DNA of 64,000 nucleotides from Pseudomonas sp. TNT3 (GCF_010095445.2 NZ_WFGV02000002.1:124001-188000), one strand, 5' to 3'. Shown: positions 19,190 to 29,533, numbered from the stretch's first letter. The notes: a model not told the origin generated them from the sequence alone. Translations and numbers: made by a program.

Positions 19190-19951
19190 TTACTTATCGT
19201 CAACTTTGCCCGGAACATTAGCGGTTTCAGCACTTGTGCCTTCAACTTCTTCCTTCATGCGCTTCAGGCCCAGGTGCCGCACGTCGGTCCCGCGAACCAG
19301 GTAAATCACCAGCTCGGAAATGTTGCGCGCGTGATCGCCAATCCGCTCCAGCGAACGCAGTACCCAGATAATGCTCAAGACGCGCGAGATAGAGCGCGGG
19401 TCTTCCATCATGTAGGTCGCCAGTTCACGCAGCGCGGTCTTGTATTCGCGGTCGATGATCTTGTCGTACTGGGCCACCGACAACGCCAGATCGGCGTCGA
19501 AACGGGCAAAAGCGTCCAGGGCATCGCGAACCATGTTGCGCACCTGGTCGCCGATATGACGCACTTCGACGTATCCGCGTGGCGCTTCGCCTTCTTCGCA
19601 CAGCTGAATCGCCCGACGGGCGATTTTGGTCGCCTCGTCGCCGATGCGCTCCAGGTCGATCACCGATTTGGAGATGCTGATGATCAACCGCAAGTCGGAG
19701 GCCGCCGGCTGACGACGGGCCAGAATGCGCAGGCATTCTTCGTCGATATTGCGTTCCATCTGGTTGATCTGGTCGTCGATCTCGCGAACCTGCTGGGCCA
19801 GGCCGGAGTCGGCCTCGATCAGCGCGGTGACCGCGTCGTTGACCTGCTTTTCCACCAGGCCGCCCATGGCCAGAAGGTGGCTGCGCACTTCCTCGAGTTC
19901 GGCGTTGAACTGGGCGGAAATGTGATGGGTAAGGCCTTCTTTACTAATCAT
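19190..19951 (-). CDS. phoU: Phosphate signalling regulator PhoU
   Basis: Links the Pst transporter to PhoR and keeps the Pho regulon off when phosphate is plentiful. The 253-residue, all-helical protein has two PhoU repeats, each with the metal-binding signature: DLERIGDEATKIARRA at about residues 98-113 and SLERIGDHARNISE about 120 residues later. The C-terminal tail (EGTSAETANVPGK) is disordered-looking. It is the last gene of the minus-strand pst run and is followed by a good terminator. Confidence 0.96.
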   Translation of the reverse strand: MISKEGLTHHISAQFNAELEEVRSHLLAMGGLVEKQVNDAVTALIEADSGLAQQVREIDDQINQMERNIDEECLRILARRQPAASDLRLIISISKSVIDLERIGDEATKIARRAIQLCEEGEAPRGYVEVRHIGDQVRNMVRDALDAFARFDADLALSVAQYDKIIDREYKTALRELATYMMEDPRSISRVLSIIWVLRSLERIGDHARNISELVIYLVRGTDVRHLGLKRMKEEVEGTSAETANVPGKVDDK

Positions 19952-20023
19952 GTTGGCGTCCTTGGAGCGTCCGGTAAGGTGCGGTGGACCGCAGCGTCAG
20001 TTAAGTGAGCAAACCACCATCTG

Positions 20024-20857
<834 letters not shown>

Positions 20858-20943
20858 GGGAGGCTCCCTGTGCTAACAAATTCGGTTCGTTGATCCGCCG
20901 ACGGAGCCAGCGGGTTACTCAAATTCTTTGCCTGTCGCGGTCA

Positions 20944-21032
20944 CTGTGGGAGCTGGCTTGCCAGCGATGCAGGCGACTCGGTACGCCATCAACACCGCGG
21001 TGATGCCATCGCTGGCAAGCCCGCTCCCACAG
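20944..21032. repeat. REP-like palindrome between pstA and pstB
   Basis: Arms CTGTGGGAGCTGGCTTGCCA (20944 on) and TGGCAAGCCCGCTCCCACAG (to 21032) are inverted near-copies, 26 bp each, around a 37-nt spacer. Ends 9 nt from the pstA stop codon, inside what should be one transcript. Confidence 0.88.
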
Positions 21033-21040
21033 GACTTGTA

Positions 21041-22711
21041 TTAGCTGTCGAGCGCTTTGTACTTCTCGCGCAGGTGGTTACGGATGTAAACGGCCGACAG
21101 GTTCAATGTGGCGATCACCAGCACCAACAGCAGCGCCGTGGCGTACACCAGCGGTCGCGCCGCTTCAACGTTCGGGCTCTGGAAGCCGACGTCATAAATA
21201 TGGAAGCCCAGGTGCATGATCTTCTGGTCAAGGTGAAGGTATGGGTAGTTGCCGTCCAGTGGCAGCGACGGTGCCAGTTTCACCACACCGACCAGCATCA
21301 GCGGCGCCACTTCACCGGCGGCGCGAGCTACGGCCAGGATCATGCCGGTCATCATCGCCGGGCTGGCCATCGGCAGCACGATCTTCCACAAGGTTTCGGC
21401 CTTGGTCGCGCCGAGAGCCAGCGAGCCCTCGCGCACGGTCCGCGGGATCCGCGCCAGACCTTCTTCCGTGGCCACGATCACCACCGGCACCGCGAGCAGC
21501 GCCAGGGTCAGGGAAGCCCACAACAGGCCCGGCGTACCAAAGGTCGGCGCAGGCAACGCTTCGGGGAAGAACAACCGGTCAACCGAACCGCCCAGTACGT
21601 AGACGAAGAAACCCAGACCGAACACGCCGTAAACAATTGCAGGCACACCGGCCAGGTTGTTCACCGCGATGCGGATAATCCGGGTCAAGGCGTTCTGTTT
21701 TGCATACTCACGCAGGTAAACCGCCGCCAGCACACCGAATGGCGTCACGATCATCGCCATGATCAGGGTCATCATCACGGTGCCGAAAATGGCCGGGAAG
21801 ATCCCGCCTTCGGTGTTCGCCTCACGCGGGTCGTCGCTCAGGAACTCCCAGACCTTGCTGAAGTAGAAACCAATCTTGGTGAAGGTCCCCATGGCGTTCG
21901 GCTGGTAGGCATGCACCACTTTGCCAATGCCTATTTCGATCTCTTTACCGTTGGCGTCGCGGGCCGTCAGGCTGTCGCGATTGAATTGGGCATGCAGATC
22001 GGCCAGACGCGCTTCAATGTCCTGATAACGGGCGTTCAGTTCTGCGCGCTCGCCATCCATATCAGCTTGCGCTGTGGCATCAAGGGTGCCCGCCAGCTCG
22101 AGTTTGCGACCATGCAGACGGATGCGTTCCAACCCGGCGTTGATGGCGCCAATGTCGGATTTTTCCAGGGTCTTGAGCTCGGCAGCCAGCTTGTTGACGC
22201 GCTCCACACGCGCCTGCAATTCCGGCCACGCCGCTTCGCCTTCGGCGATGACCTTGCCATCCTGTTTAACGTTGACCAGATAGCCGTAGAAGTTGCCCCA
22301 CTCGCGACGCTCGATCGCCATCAACTCCGGTGGGGTCTTCTGGTTGGTCAGCCACTCACCCACAATCCAGGTGAAGTCGCTGCCGTTCAGGTCACGGTTG
22401 CCGACCTTGATCAGCTCACGGGTCATGAACTCCGGGCCCTGATCGGGCACCGGCAGGCCAGCGCTTTTGAGGCGCTCGCGAGGGACTTCTTCTTTCTGCA
22501 CCACTTCGCCAATGACCAGGTGATTAGCCTGGCCCGGCACGTCGTAGCTGGCGTGGATCAGGTCCGCCGGCCAGAAATGGCCCAGACCACGCACGGCAAT
22601 CACTGCCAGCAAGCCAATGGTCATGATGACGGCGATGGACACCGCGCCACCGCTGATCCAGACGCCTGGGGCGCCGCTCTTGAACCATCCGTTCAGGGAG
22701 TTCTGTTTCAC
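21041..22711 (-). CDS. pstA: Phosphate ABC transporter permease PstA (long form)
   Basis: Membrane permease subunit of the phosphate importer. It has 556 residues, far longer than the roughly 300 of enterobacterial PstA. One N-terminal membrane helix (about 20-42) is followed by an insert of about 250 residues rich in charged helices (ELQARVERVNKLAAELKTLEK), probably periplasmic, and then the canonical transmembrane domain with the ABC loop EGSLALGATKAETLWKIVLP. The long insert is common in pseudomonads, from memory, and its role is unknown. It follows pstC by 15 nt. Confidence 0.94.
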   Translation of the reverse strand: MKQNSLNGWFKSGAPGVWISGGAVSIAVIMTIGLLAVIAVRGLGHFWPADLIHASYDVPGQANHLVIGEVVQKEEVPRERLKSAGLPVPDQGPEFMTRELIKVGNRDLNGSDFTWIVGEWLTNQKTPPELMAIERREWGNFYGYLVNVKQDGKVIAEGEAAWPELQARVERVNKLAAELKTLEKSDIGAINAGLERIRLHGRKLELAGTLDATAQADMDGERAELNARYQDIEARLADLHAQFNRDSLTARDANGKEIEIGIGKVVHAYQPNAMGTFTKIGFYFSKVWEFLSDDPREANTEGGIFPAIFGTVMMTLIMAMIVTPFGVLAAVYLREYAKQNALTRIIRIAVNNLAGVPAIVYGVFGLGFFVYVLGGSVDRLFFPEALPAPTFGTPGLLWASLTLALLAVPVVIVATEEGLARIPRTVREGSLALGATKAETLWKIVLPMASPAMMTGMILAVARAAGEVAPLMLVGVVKLAPSLPLDGNYPYLHLDQKIMHLGFHIYDVGFQSPNVEAARPLVYATALLLVLVIATLNLSAVYIRNHLREKYKALDS

Positions 22712-22726
22712 AGACTTCTACCTTTC

Positions 22727-25009
22727 TTAAAGCGACGAGTATTTCTTGCGCAGACGCTGACGAATCAGTTCCGCGAGGGTGTTCATGACGAAGGTGAACA
22801 GCAGCAGCACCAATGCCGAGAGGAACAGCACGCGGTAGTGGCTGCCGCCGACTTCCGATTCGGGCATTTCCACCGCGACGTTGGCAGCCAGGGTGCGCAG
22901 ACCTTCGAACAGGTTCATTTCCATGACCGGGGTGTTACCGGTGGCCATCAGCACGATCATCGTTTCACCGACCGCACGACCCATGCCGATCATCAGCGCC
23001 GAGAAAATACCCGGGCTGGCGGTGAGGATCACCACGCGAGTCATGGTCTGCCAAGGCGTGGCGCCGAGGGCCAGGGAGCCCAGGGTCAAGCCGCGTGGCA
23101 CGCTGAACACGGCGTCTTCGGCAATGGAGTAGATGTTCGGGATCACCGCAAAGCCCATCGCCAGGCCTACTACCAGTGCGTTGCGCTGGTCGTAGGTGAT
23201 GCCCAGGTCGTGGGAGATCCACATGCGCATGTCGCCGCCGAAGAACCAGTTTTCCATGTACGGGCTCATGTACAACGACAACCAGCCCAGAAACAGGATC
23301 ACCGGGATCAGGATCGCGCTTTCCCAGCCATCCGGCACTTTCAGGCGGATCGATTCAGGTAGGCGGCTGAAGGTGAAACCGGCGACCAGAATGCCGATCG
23401 GCAACAGCATCAGCAGGCTGAAGATGCCCGGCAAATGCCCTTCCACATACGGCGCGAGGAATAGGCCGGCGAAGAAACCGAGGATCACCGTCGGCATCGC
23501 TTCCATCAGCTCGATCACCGGCTTGACCTTGCGGCGCAGGCTCGGGGCCATGAAGTAGGCAGTGTAGATGGCCGCCGCAACGGCCAGTGGCGCAGCCAGC
23601 AGCATGGCGTAGAACGCGGCTTTCAAGGTGCCGAACGTCAGTGGCGCGAGGCTCAGTTTGGGTTCGAAATCGGTGTTGGCTGCGGTCGATTGCCAGACGT
23701 ATTTAGCCTCGTCGTAGTTCTCGTACCAGACTTTGCTCCACAACGCGCTCCACGACACTTCCGGGTGCGGGTTGTCGAGCAACAGCGGTTGCAGCTTGCC
23801 GCCGGCTTCCACGATCACGCGGTTGGCCCGTGGTGACAGACCGAAAATGCCTTGGCCTTCGACCACCTGATCCACCAGCAAGGTGCGGTGGGCGGTGCTG
23901 TGGAAGACGCCAAGCTTGCCGGAAGCATCGAGTGCAATAAACCCTTTGCGACGCTCTTCGGCAGTGATTTCAACAATTGGCGTGGTGCCCATCTGGAAGG
24001 TGCGAATCTGCTTCAGACGCTGCTCGCCATCCGGATCACGGGCCATGAACCACTGGGCCAGACCACCCTTGGAGTCGCCGAGGATCAGCGAGATACCGCC
24101 AACCAGTTGCGTACTGGCAGTGATTTGCGCTTCACCATCTTCAAGCAGTTTGTAGCGACCATTGAGGCTCTTGTCGCGCAGGCTGAACACGTCGGCCTGA
24201 GCGCGACCGTTGATCACGTACAGCCACTGTTGGCGCGGGTCGACGAAGATGTTTTTTACCGTCTCGGTCATCTGCGGCAGGTCGATACGCTTCTGCTCGT
24301 TGGTGACTTCGCCGGTCATCATGTTTTCTTCGCTGGTCAGCGACAGAACGTTGAGCTGAGAACCGGTGGAACCGACCAGCATCAGGGTCGAGTCCGTAGC
24401 GTTGAGGCTGACGTGCTCCAGCGCCCCGCCCGCTTCGTTGAGTGCGATCGGCGTTTCGCCATACGGGTATTCGATGGCTGGCGAGATAGTCTTCTTGCCG
24501 TCCGGGTACGACACTTTATACGTGTGGCGGAATACCAGGGCCTGGCCATTGGAAAAGCCTACCGCGACCAGGGGGGAACCCGGCTGATCTTCGCCAATGG
24601 AGGTGACCTGGCTGCCCGCTGGAACCGGCAAATCGACGCGCTTGAGCTCTGCGCCACTGTCGATATCAAAGAACAGCGCCTGCCCCTTGTCGGAAACCCG
24701 CATGGCGACCTGATTCTGTTCTTCCAGGGAGATCATCAACGGCTTGCCGGCATCTTGCATCCAGGCGGGCGTGATCGAGTCCTTGACGTCCAGGTCGGCT
24801 CCCTGGAACAGCGGGGCAACAACGTAGGCGAGAAAGAAGAAAATCAGCGTGATCGCGCCGAGAACGGCGAGGCCGCCAACGAGGACGTACCAACGCGTCA
24901 GACGGTCTTTAAGCGCGCGAATACGGCGCTTGCGCTGCAGCTCAGGCGTATTGAAATCAATTCGCTTGGGGGGATTTGTAGTCATTGTGGAATTGGCCAG
25001 ATCATTCAT
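22727..25009 (-). CDS. pstC: Phosphate ABC transporter permease PstC (long form)
   Basis: Second permease of the phosphate importer. It has 760 residues from ATG 25009 (a GTG two codons earlier is possible), about twice the size of E. coli PstC. An N-terminal membrane helix at about 40-62 is followed by an extracytoplasmic region of about 370 residues with beta-propeller-like strands (LVAVGFSNGQALVFRHT, QQWLYVINGRAQADVFSLRD), then the membrane domain with the ABC loop TLGSLALGATPWQTM. A perfect Pho box sits just upstream, so it probably has its own PhoB promoter apart from pstS. Confidence 0.93.
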   Translation of the reverse strand: MNDLANSTMTTNPPKRIDFNTPELQRKRRIRALKDRLTRWYVLVGGLAVLGAITLIFFFLAYVVAPLFQGADLDVKDSITPAWMQDAGKPLMISLEEQNQVAMRVSDKGQALFFDIDSGAELKRVDLPVPAGSQVTSIGEDQPGSPLVAVGFSNGQALVFRHTYKVSYPDGKKTISPAIEYPYGETPIALNEAGGALEHVSLNATDSTLMLVGSTGSQLNVLSLTSEENMMTGEVTNEQKRIDLPQMTETVKNIFVDPRQQWLYVINGRAQADVFSLRDKSLNGRYKLLEDGEAQITASTQLVGGISLILGDSKGGLAQWFMARDPDGEQRLKQIRTFQMGTTPIVEITAEERRKGFIALDASGKLGVFHSTAHRTLLVDQVVEGQGIFGLSPRANRVIVEAGGKLQPLLLDNPHPEVSWSALWSKVWYENYDEAKYVWQSTAANTDFEPKLSLAPLTFGTLKAAFYAMLLAAPLAVAAAIYTAYFMAPSLRRKVKPVIELMEAMPTVILGFFAGLFLAPYVEGHLPGIFSLLMLLPIGILVAGFTFSRLPESIRLKVPDGWESAILIPVILFLGWLSLYMSPYMENWFFGGDMRMWISHDLGITYDQRNALVVGLAMGFAVIPNIYSIAEDAVFSVPRGLTLGSLALGATPWQTMTRVVILTASPGIFSALMIGMGRAVGETMIVLMATGNTPVMEMNLFEGLRTLAANVAVEMPESEVGGSHYRVLFLSALVLLLFTFVMNTLAELIRQRLRKKYSSL

Positions 25010-25031
25010 TCGCACACCCTAGCGATCCTGT

Positions 25032-25049
25032 ATGACAGAAAGATGACAG
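25032..25049 (-). promoter_or_regulatory. Perfect Pho box upstream of pstC
   Basis: On the minus strand the sequence reads CTGTCATCTTTCTGTCAT, matching all 14 fixed bases of the PhoB consensus. It ends 22 nt before the pstC start codon, so the expected -10 would fall very close to the start codon. Confidence 0.9.
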
Positions 25050-25128
25050 TGCAGTGACGCGACAAATCCGCCACCAGCAGGGAGCTGGTAGAGGATCGGA
25101 AAATTGGGGGCCGGCGTCGGCCGGCATT

Positions 25129-25228
25129 TGTAGGAGCTGTCGAGGGAACCGAGGCTGCGATCTTTTGATCTTGCAGTTGAAAGCCAGATCAAAAGATCGC
25201 AGCCTCGGTTCCCTCGTCAGCTCCTACA
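25129..25228. repeat. Long palindrome between pstS and pstC
   Basis: Arms beginning TGTAGGAGCTGTCGAGGGAA (25129) and ending TCCCTCGTCAGCTCCTACA (25228) are inverted near-copies of about 45 bp that include GATCTTTTGATC. Same core (GATCGCAGCC, GTAGGAGCTG) as repeats at 29538, 32413 and 50368. It lies 31 nt after the pstS stop and may end or stabilise the pstS transcript. Confidence 0.88.
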
Positions 25229-25259
25229 CAGGTCCGGGGCGTACCCCGGGCCTAGGGTT

Positions 25260-26261
25260 TTACTTTTTTGCGACTTCAGCGCCGCCTTCTTGCAGACCCA
25301 GGTCAGCCAGAGCTTTAGCAGCTACTTTGGCTGGCAGTGGGATGTAACCGTCTTTCACTACCACTTCCTGGCCCTGTTTCGACAGAACCAGCTTCACGAA
25401 CTCGGCTTCCAGCGGAGCCAGAGGCTTGTTCGGGGCTTTGTTGACGTAAACGTAGAGGAAGCGGGACAGCGGGTACTTGCCGTTCAGGGCGTTTTCTTCG
25501 GTGTCTTCGATGAAGTCAGTGCTGCCTTTCTTGGCCAGTGCAACAGTCTTCACGCTAGCGGTTTTGTAGCCGATGCCCGAGTAACCGATGCCGTTCAGCG
25601 AGGAGCTGATCGACTGCACGACCGAAGCCGAGCCAGGCTGTTCGTTGACGTTTGGCTTGAAGTCGCCTTTGCACAAGGCTTCTTCCTTGAAGTAGCCGTA
25701 CGTGCCCGATACCGAGTTACGACCGAACAGTTGAACCGGCTTGTTGGCCAGGTCGCCCGTCACACCCAGATCGCCCCAGGTTTTCACGTCGGCTTTGGCG
25801 CCGCACAGACGAGTCGAGGAGAAAATCGCGTCGACCTGCTCCATGGTCATGTGCTGGATCGGGTTGTCCTTGTGCACGAACACCGCCAAGGCGTCCACAG
25901 CAACTGGAATGGCAGTTGGCTTGTAGCCGTATTTGGTTTCGAAGGCCTGCAGCTCGTTGTCCTTCATCTTGCGGCTCATCGGGCCCAGGTTAGCGGTGCC
26001 TTCGGTCAGCGCAGGTGGCGCGGTAGACGAGCCAGCGGCCTGAATCTGGATGTTTACGTTCGGGTATTCTTTTTTGTAGTTCTCAGCCCAGAGGGTCATG
26101 AGGTTGGCCAGGGTATCGGAGCCGACGCTGGACAGGTTGCCCGACACACCAGTGGTCTTGGTGTAGCTCGGGATAGCAGGGTCAACAGCGGCAACCGCGT
26201 TGGCAGTCGCAACGCCAGCAGCGACAAAAGTCATTGCCGCCATCAAACGCTTCAGTTTCAT
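25260..26261 (-). CDS. pstS: Periplasmic phosphate-binding protein PstS
   Basis: Captures phosphate in the periplasm and delivers it to PstCA. The 333-residue precursor has a signal peptide (residues 1-25, ending NAVAA). The binding-pocket pattern is visible: [33 protein letters not shown] and [17 protein letters not shown]. It reads as the longer pseudomonad PstS type rather than the E. coli form. A Pho box lies about 70 nt upstream. A repeat separates it from pstC, fitting separate or higher expression of the binding protein. Confidence 0.95.
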   Translation of the reverse strand: MKLKRLMAAMTFVAAGVATANAVAAVDPAIPSYTKTTGVSGNLSSVGSDTLANLMTLWAENYKKEYPNVNIQIQAAGSSTAPPALTEGTANLGPMSRKMKDNELQAFETKYGYKPTAIPVAVDALAVFVHKDNPIQHMTMEQVDAIFSSTRLCGAKADVKTWGDLGVTGDLANKPVQLFGRNSVSGTYGYFKEEALCKGDFKPNVNEQPGSASVVQSISSSLNGIGYSGIGYKTASVKTVALAKKGSTDFIEDTEENALNGKYPLSRFLYVYVNKAPNKPLAPLEAEFVKLVLSKQGQEVVVKDGYIPLPAKVAAKALADLGLQEGGAEVAKK

Positions 26262-26328
26262 GCCTTACTCCTAGCAGATAGGGTGTGTTAAGTCGGGGCC
26301 AAGTATCGGCAGGTCGTATGAACACTCT

Positions 26329-26346
26329 ATGGCTGAAATATGACAA
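26329..26346 (-). promoter_or_regulatory. Pho box upstream of pstS
   Basis: Minus-strand TTGTCATATTTCAGCCAT matches 11 of 14 fixed Pho-box positions (first half 6/7, second 5/7), about 70 nt before the pstS start. A weak -10 candidate CATACG follows at about 26315-26320. Confidence 0.72.
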
Positions 26347-26396
26347 TTGGATGAAAGGCCATCATTCGATGGTTTTATCGGAATTCATGCGCCTTG

Positions 26397-26460
26397 ATCG
26401 CCAGCAGGCAGGCTCCCGCATTGGAATACGTTTCAATGTGGGAGCCAGCCTGCTGGCGAT
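26397..26460. repeat. REP-like palindrome between pstS and the MFS gene
   Basis: Arms ATCGCCAGCAGGCAGGCTCC and GGAGCCAGCCTGCTGGCGAT are inverted near-copies (27 bp each including the CATTG/CAATG ends). Downstream of the MFS gene and upstream of the pstS promoter. Confidence 0.85.
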
Positions 26461-26492
26461 AGGGCCGGTACAGCTACAGACAGTTTCGGGGC

Positions 26493-27791
26493 TCAGCGCC
26501 CCTTCTTCCAAAGATACCCACCGACCAAAATCCCGACGCCACAAATAATCGCGACGTAATAGGCGGGCCCCATCGGGCTTTCCTTGAGCAGCAACGTCAC
26601 CACCATCGGCGTCAAACCACCGAAAATGGCGTAGGCCAGGTTGTAGGAGAACGACAGTCCGCTGAAGCGCACCACCGCCGGAAAGGCTTTGACCATCACG
26701 TAAGGCACTGCGCCGATGGTGCCCACCAGCAGACCGGTCAAGGCATACATCGGGAACAGCCAGTCAGGGTGATTGAACAGGCTGTGATAGAAGGTCCACG
26801 AGCTGATCAGTAGCGCAGCGCTGCCAAACACAAACACCCGTCCCGCGCCAAAGCGGTCAGCCAGCGCACCTGAAGCGACACAACCCAGGCTCAGGAACAC
26901 AATGGCCAGACTGTTGGCCTGCAACGCGGTCGTTGGCGCGAAGTGGTAGACGGTCTGCAGCACTGTAGGGGTCATCAGGATGACCACGATGATGCCGGCA
27001 GACAGCAACCAGGTCAGCAGCATGGAGATCAGGATCGCCCCGCGATGGTCACGCAATACAGCCTTGAGTGGCACTTCTTCGGCCAGGGCTTTGCGCAATT
27101 GAAGCTCGGCGAACACCGGGGTCTCGTGCAACCAACGGCGCAGGTAAACCGAGAAAAGGCCGAACACACCGCCCAGCAGGAACGGGATCCGCCAGGCGTA
27201 GTCGGCGACTTCCACCGGGGTATAGATGCTGTTGATGGCCGTGGCGACCAACGAGCCCAGCAGGATACCCGCCGTCAGCCCACTGGTCAGCGTGCCGCAG
27301 GCATAGCCGATATGTCGTTGCGGTACGTGTTCGGAAACGAAGACCCATGCGCCCGGCACTTCACCGCCAATCGCAGCGCCTTGAATAACCCGCATCAGCA
27401 ACAACAGGATCGGCGCCCACATGCCGATCTGTGCGTAAGTCGGCAACAAGCCCATGATCAGGGTCGGTACGGCCATCATGAAGATACTGAGGGTGAACAT
27501 CTTCTTGCGACCCAGCAGGTCGCCGAAGTGCGCCATCACAATGCCGCCCAACGGACGCGCCAGGTAGCCTGCAGCAAAGATGCCGAAGGTTTGCATCAGA
27601 CGCAGCCACTCGGGCATGTCCGGGGGGAAAAACAGCTTGCCCACCACCGTGGCGAAGAACACGAAAATGATGAAGTCGTAGAACTCCAGCGCACCGCCCA
27701 GAGCGGACAGCGATAACGTCTTGTAGTCGTTGCGGGTCAGCGGACGTGCGGATTGTGTGGGCTGCGCGATATTCGAAGGCGCTGTGGTCAT
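26493..27791 (-). CDS. MFS transporter, metabolite:proton symporter (MHS) type
   Basis: Inner-membrane uptake carrier for an organic acid or zwitterion; the substrate is unknown. The start is set at ATG 27791 (MTTAPSNIAQP), giving 432 residues and 12 predicted helices; an earlier in-frame start at 27899 adds 36 residues that do not look like the family. MHS signs are ALGGALEFYDFIIFVFF in helix 1, RPLGGIVMAHFGDLLGRKKMF in the 2-3 loop, and the RVIQGAAIGGEVPGAW region. It lies upstream of the pst genes on the same strand and is followed by a palindromic repeat. Confidence 0.88.
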   Translation of the reverse strand: MTTAPSNIAQPTQSARPLTRNDYKTLSLSALGGALEFYDFIIFVFFATVVGKLFFPPDMPEWLRLMQTFGIFAAGYLARPLGGIVMAHFGDLLGRKKMFTLSIFMMAVPTLIMGLLPTYAQIGMWAPILLLLMRVIQGAAIGGEVPGAWVFVSEHVPQRHIGYACGTLTSGLTAGILLGSLVATAINSIYTPVEVADYAWRIPFLLGGVFGLFSVYLRRWLHETPVFAELQLRKALAEEVPLKAVLRDHRGAILISMLLTWLLSAGIIVVILMTPTVLQTVYHFAPTTALQANSLAIVFLSLGCVASGALADRFGAGRVFVFGSAALLISSWTFYHSLFNHPDWLFPMYALTGLLVGTIGAVPYVMVKAFPAVVRFSGLSFSYNLAYAIFGGLTPMVVTLLLKESPMGPAYYVAIICGVGILVGGYLWKKGR

Positions 27792-28155
27792 GGCAAGGGC
27801 TTCTCTTATAGTCGGATCTGCAACCCCAACAACGCTGGCGAGGGCTTGGGCAGGTTCGGCACGATAACAAATTGTTCGAAAAAGCACATAGATGTGCATA
27901 TTTGACGGTCAAAATGAGAACCGGACGGTCGTCTCGGAGTCTACCGACCGATATACTCGCAATCTTGCAATGGCTGGAAAGGGTTGCTGTGCGAAAACGC
28001 CTGCCGGGGTTCATAGGCGATTTCGCAGAGTTTCCCTTTAGGCGCCTTACGAAAAACGTGACGAACGTAGTATGTTCGGGGCTGAATCGTTTTTTCTGAG
28101 ACGGCTATTCACCTGAAGTACCAATGAAGAGTCACGGGTCAGAGGCACCCCCGGC
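27792..28155. other. Divergent intergenic region, MFS gene and thioesterase gene
   Basis: A 364-bp gap between divergent genes, so it should hold both promoters. A 13-bp palindrome TTTGACGGTCAAA at 27901-27913 could be an operator, and TATACT at 27952-27957 is a -10 candidate for the plus-strand gene, although its -35 is poor. No further gene is convincing. Confidence 0.4.
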
Positions 28156-28560
28156 ATGATAGAGCTCGAACAAGAAGATCCAATCCCGCAAGGCGACCTG
28201 GCCTTGCAAATCACCGCACTCCCACGCGAAACCAACGGCTTTGGCGATATTTTCGGCGGCTGGCTGGTGGCGCAGATGGATTTGGCTGGCACCGCAATGG
28301 CCAGCAAGGTTGCCGGTGGCCGCGTGGCGACTGTTGCAATCGACCGCATGGCGTTTCTGGTGCCGGTGGCCGTGGGCGCTCAGCTCTCCTTCTATACCCA
28401 GGCCCTGGAAATTGGCCGCAGCTCGATTCAGATGATGGTCGAAGTCTGGAGCGACGACCCGCTGTCCAGCGAGTGGCGTAAAGTGACCGAAGCGGTGTTT
28501 GTGTTTGTCGCGATCGATGGCAGCGGACGCACGCGTTCGGTTCCGCCAAGAGCCCGCTGA
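28156..28560 (+). CDS. Hotdog-fold acyl-CoA thioesterase (YciA-like)
   Basis: Hydrolyses acyl-CoA esters in the cytoplasm; the exact chain length is unknown. The 134-residue protein carries the ACOT-type hotdog pattern: ETNGFGDIFGGWLVAQMDLAGTAMA (catalytic Asp/Asn region and core helix), VATVAIDRMAFLVPVAVGAQLSFY, and VTEAVFVFVAIDGSGRTR. Length is normal for single-hotdog YciA-type enzymes. It starts at ATG 28156. The next gene begins 73 nt later on the same strand, but a shared transcript is only possible, not shown. Confidence 0.88.
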   Translation: MIELEQEDPIPQGDLALQITALPRETNGFGDIFGGWLVAQMDLAGTAMASKVAGGRVATVAIDRMAFLVPVAVGAQLSFYTQALEIGRSSIQMMVEVWSDDPLSSEWRKVTEAVFVFVAIDGSGRTRSVPPRAR

Positions 28561-28633
28561 CCAATAGCCCCGTTAAACCCGGCGGCTGTTTCGCGGTCCA
28601 TTGCAGTCATTGTTCCTGATCGAGAGTTGCCCC

Positions 28634-29533
28634 ATGAGCACGCCCAACGTAGAAGCCATGAAACTGGATGAACTGAACTGCTGGCGCATCCGCCACGGTC
28701 AGGCGGAATTGCTGGTCGCCCAGCAAGGTGCGCACATCCTCAGTTATCAGGTGGCCGGCCAACCGCCGGTGATCTGGCTCAACGACGAGGCGGTGTTCAA
28801 GACCGGCAAGAGCATCCGCGCCGGTGTTCCCGTGTGCTGGCCGTGGTTTGGCAATTTTGCGCGCAATCCTCAGAGCGTTCAGGCGATGCGCGTCAGCAAC
28901 GAAGAACCCACGGCTCATGGGCTGGTGCGGGCAATGGACTGGGAGTTGGCCGGCATCGAAACCGAGGGCGAAAGCCTGAAGGTCGAATTCCTCCTGCCCT
29001 ACCCCGAAGGCGGATTGCCAGGCTGGCCGCATCAAGTGGATCTGAAACTGAGCATTCGTCTGGATGATCAGCTGTACATCAACCTGACCAGCCAGAACCA
29101 GGGAACCGAAACGGTCACCATCAGCCAGGCGCTGCATAGCTATTTCGCGGTGAGCGACGTACGCAATGTGCACGTCGAAGGGTTGGATGGGTTGAGCTAT
29201 ATCGAGACCCTGGACGACTGGAAAACCGTGACCCAATCCGGTGACCTGCGCTTCAGCGGCGAGACCGATCGTATCTACCTCGACACCCCGGCGCAGCTGA
29301 GCATCGTCGACCCGGCTTGGGAACGGCGCATTGAATTGACCAGCGTCGGCTCACGCACTGCCGTGATCTGGAATCCTTGGATCGAGCGCGCTGCGGCGTT
29401 CAGCGACATGGCTGACGATGGCTGGCAGCGCATGCTGTGCATTGAAACGGCGAATGTGATGGGTGATGTGGTGGCTTTGGCGCCAGGGGCCAGTCATACA
29501 CTTGGTGTGAGCATCGGCAGCAAGCCGCTTTAA
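28634..29533 (+). CDS. D-hexose-6-phosphate mutarotase-like epimerase (YeaD family)
   Basis: Member of the aldose-1-epimerase superfamily that interconverts anomers of hexose-6-phosphates. From ATG 28634 (MSTPNVEAMKLDE) it has 299 residues; an earlier in-frame ATG at 28601 is less likely. Family marks are AHILSYQVAGQPPVIWLND near the start, GVPVCWPWFGNF, EEPTAHGLVRAMDWEL with the catalytic-region His, the ALHSYFAVSDV stretch, and the C-terminal CIETANV with a Glu in the catalytic position. It is followed immediately by a long palindrome. Confidence 0.88.
   Translation: MSTPNVEAMKLDELNCWRIRHGQAELLVAQQGAHILSYQVAGQPPVIWLNDEAVFKTGKSIRAGVPVCWPWFGNFARNPQSVQAMRVSNEEPTAHGLVRAMDWELAGIETEGESLKVEFLLPYPEGGLPGWPHQVDLKLSIRLDDQLYINLTSQNQGTETVTISQALHSYFAVSDVRNVHVEGLDGLSYIETLDDWKTVTQSGDLRFSGETDRIYLDTPAQLSIVDPAWERRIELTSVGSRTAVIWNPWIERAAAFSDMADDGWQRMLCIETANVMGDVVALAPGASHTLGVSIGSKPL

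Noticed and set aside
21074..23362. 762-codon plus-strand frame opposite pstA and pstC
   Set aside because: It mirrors the permease genes, is rich in His/Gln/Arg, and has no membrane pattern or family resemblance; a shadow of the coding strand.
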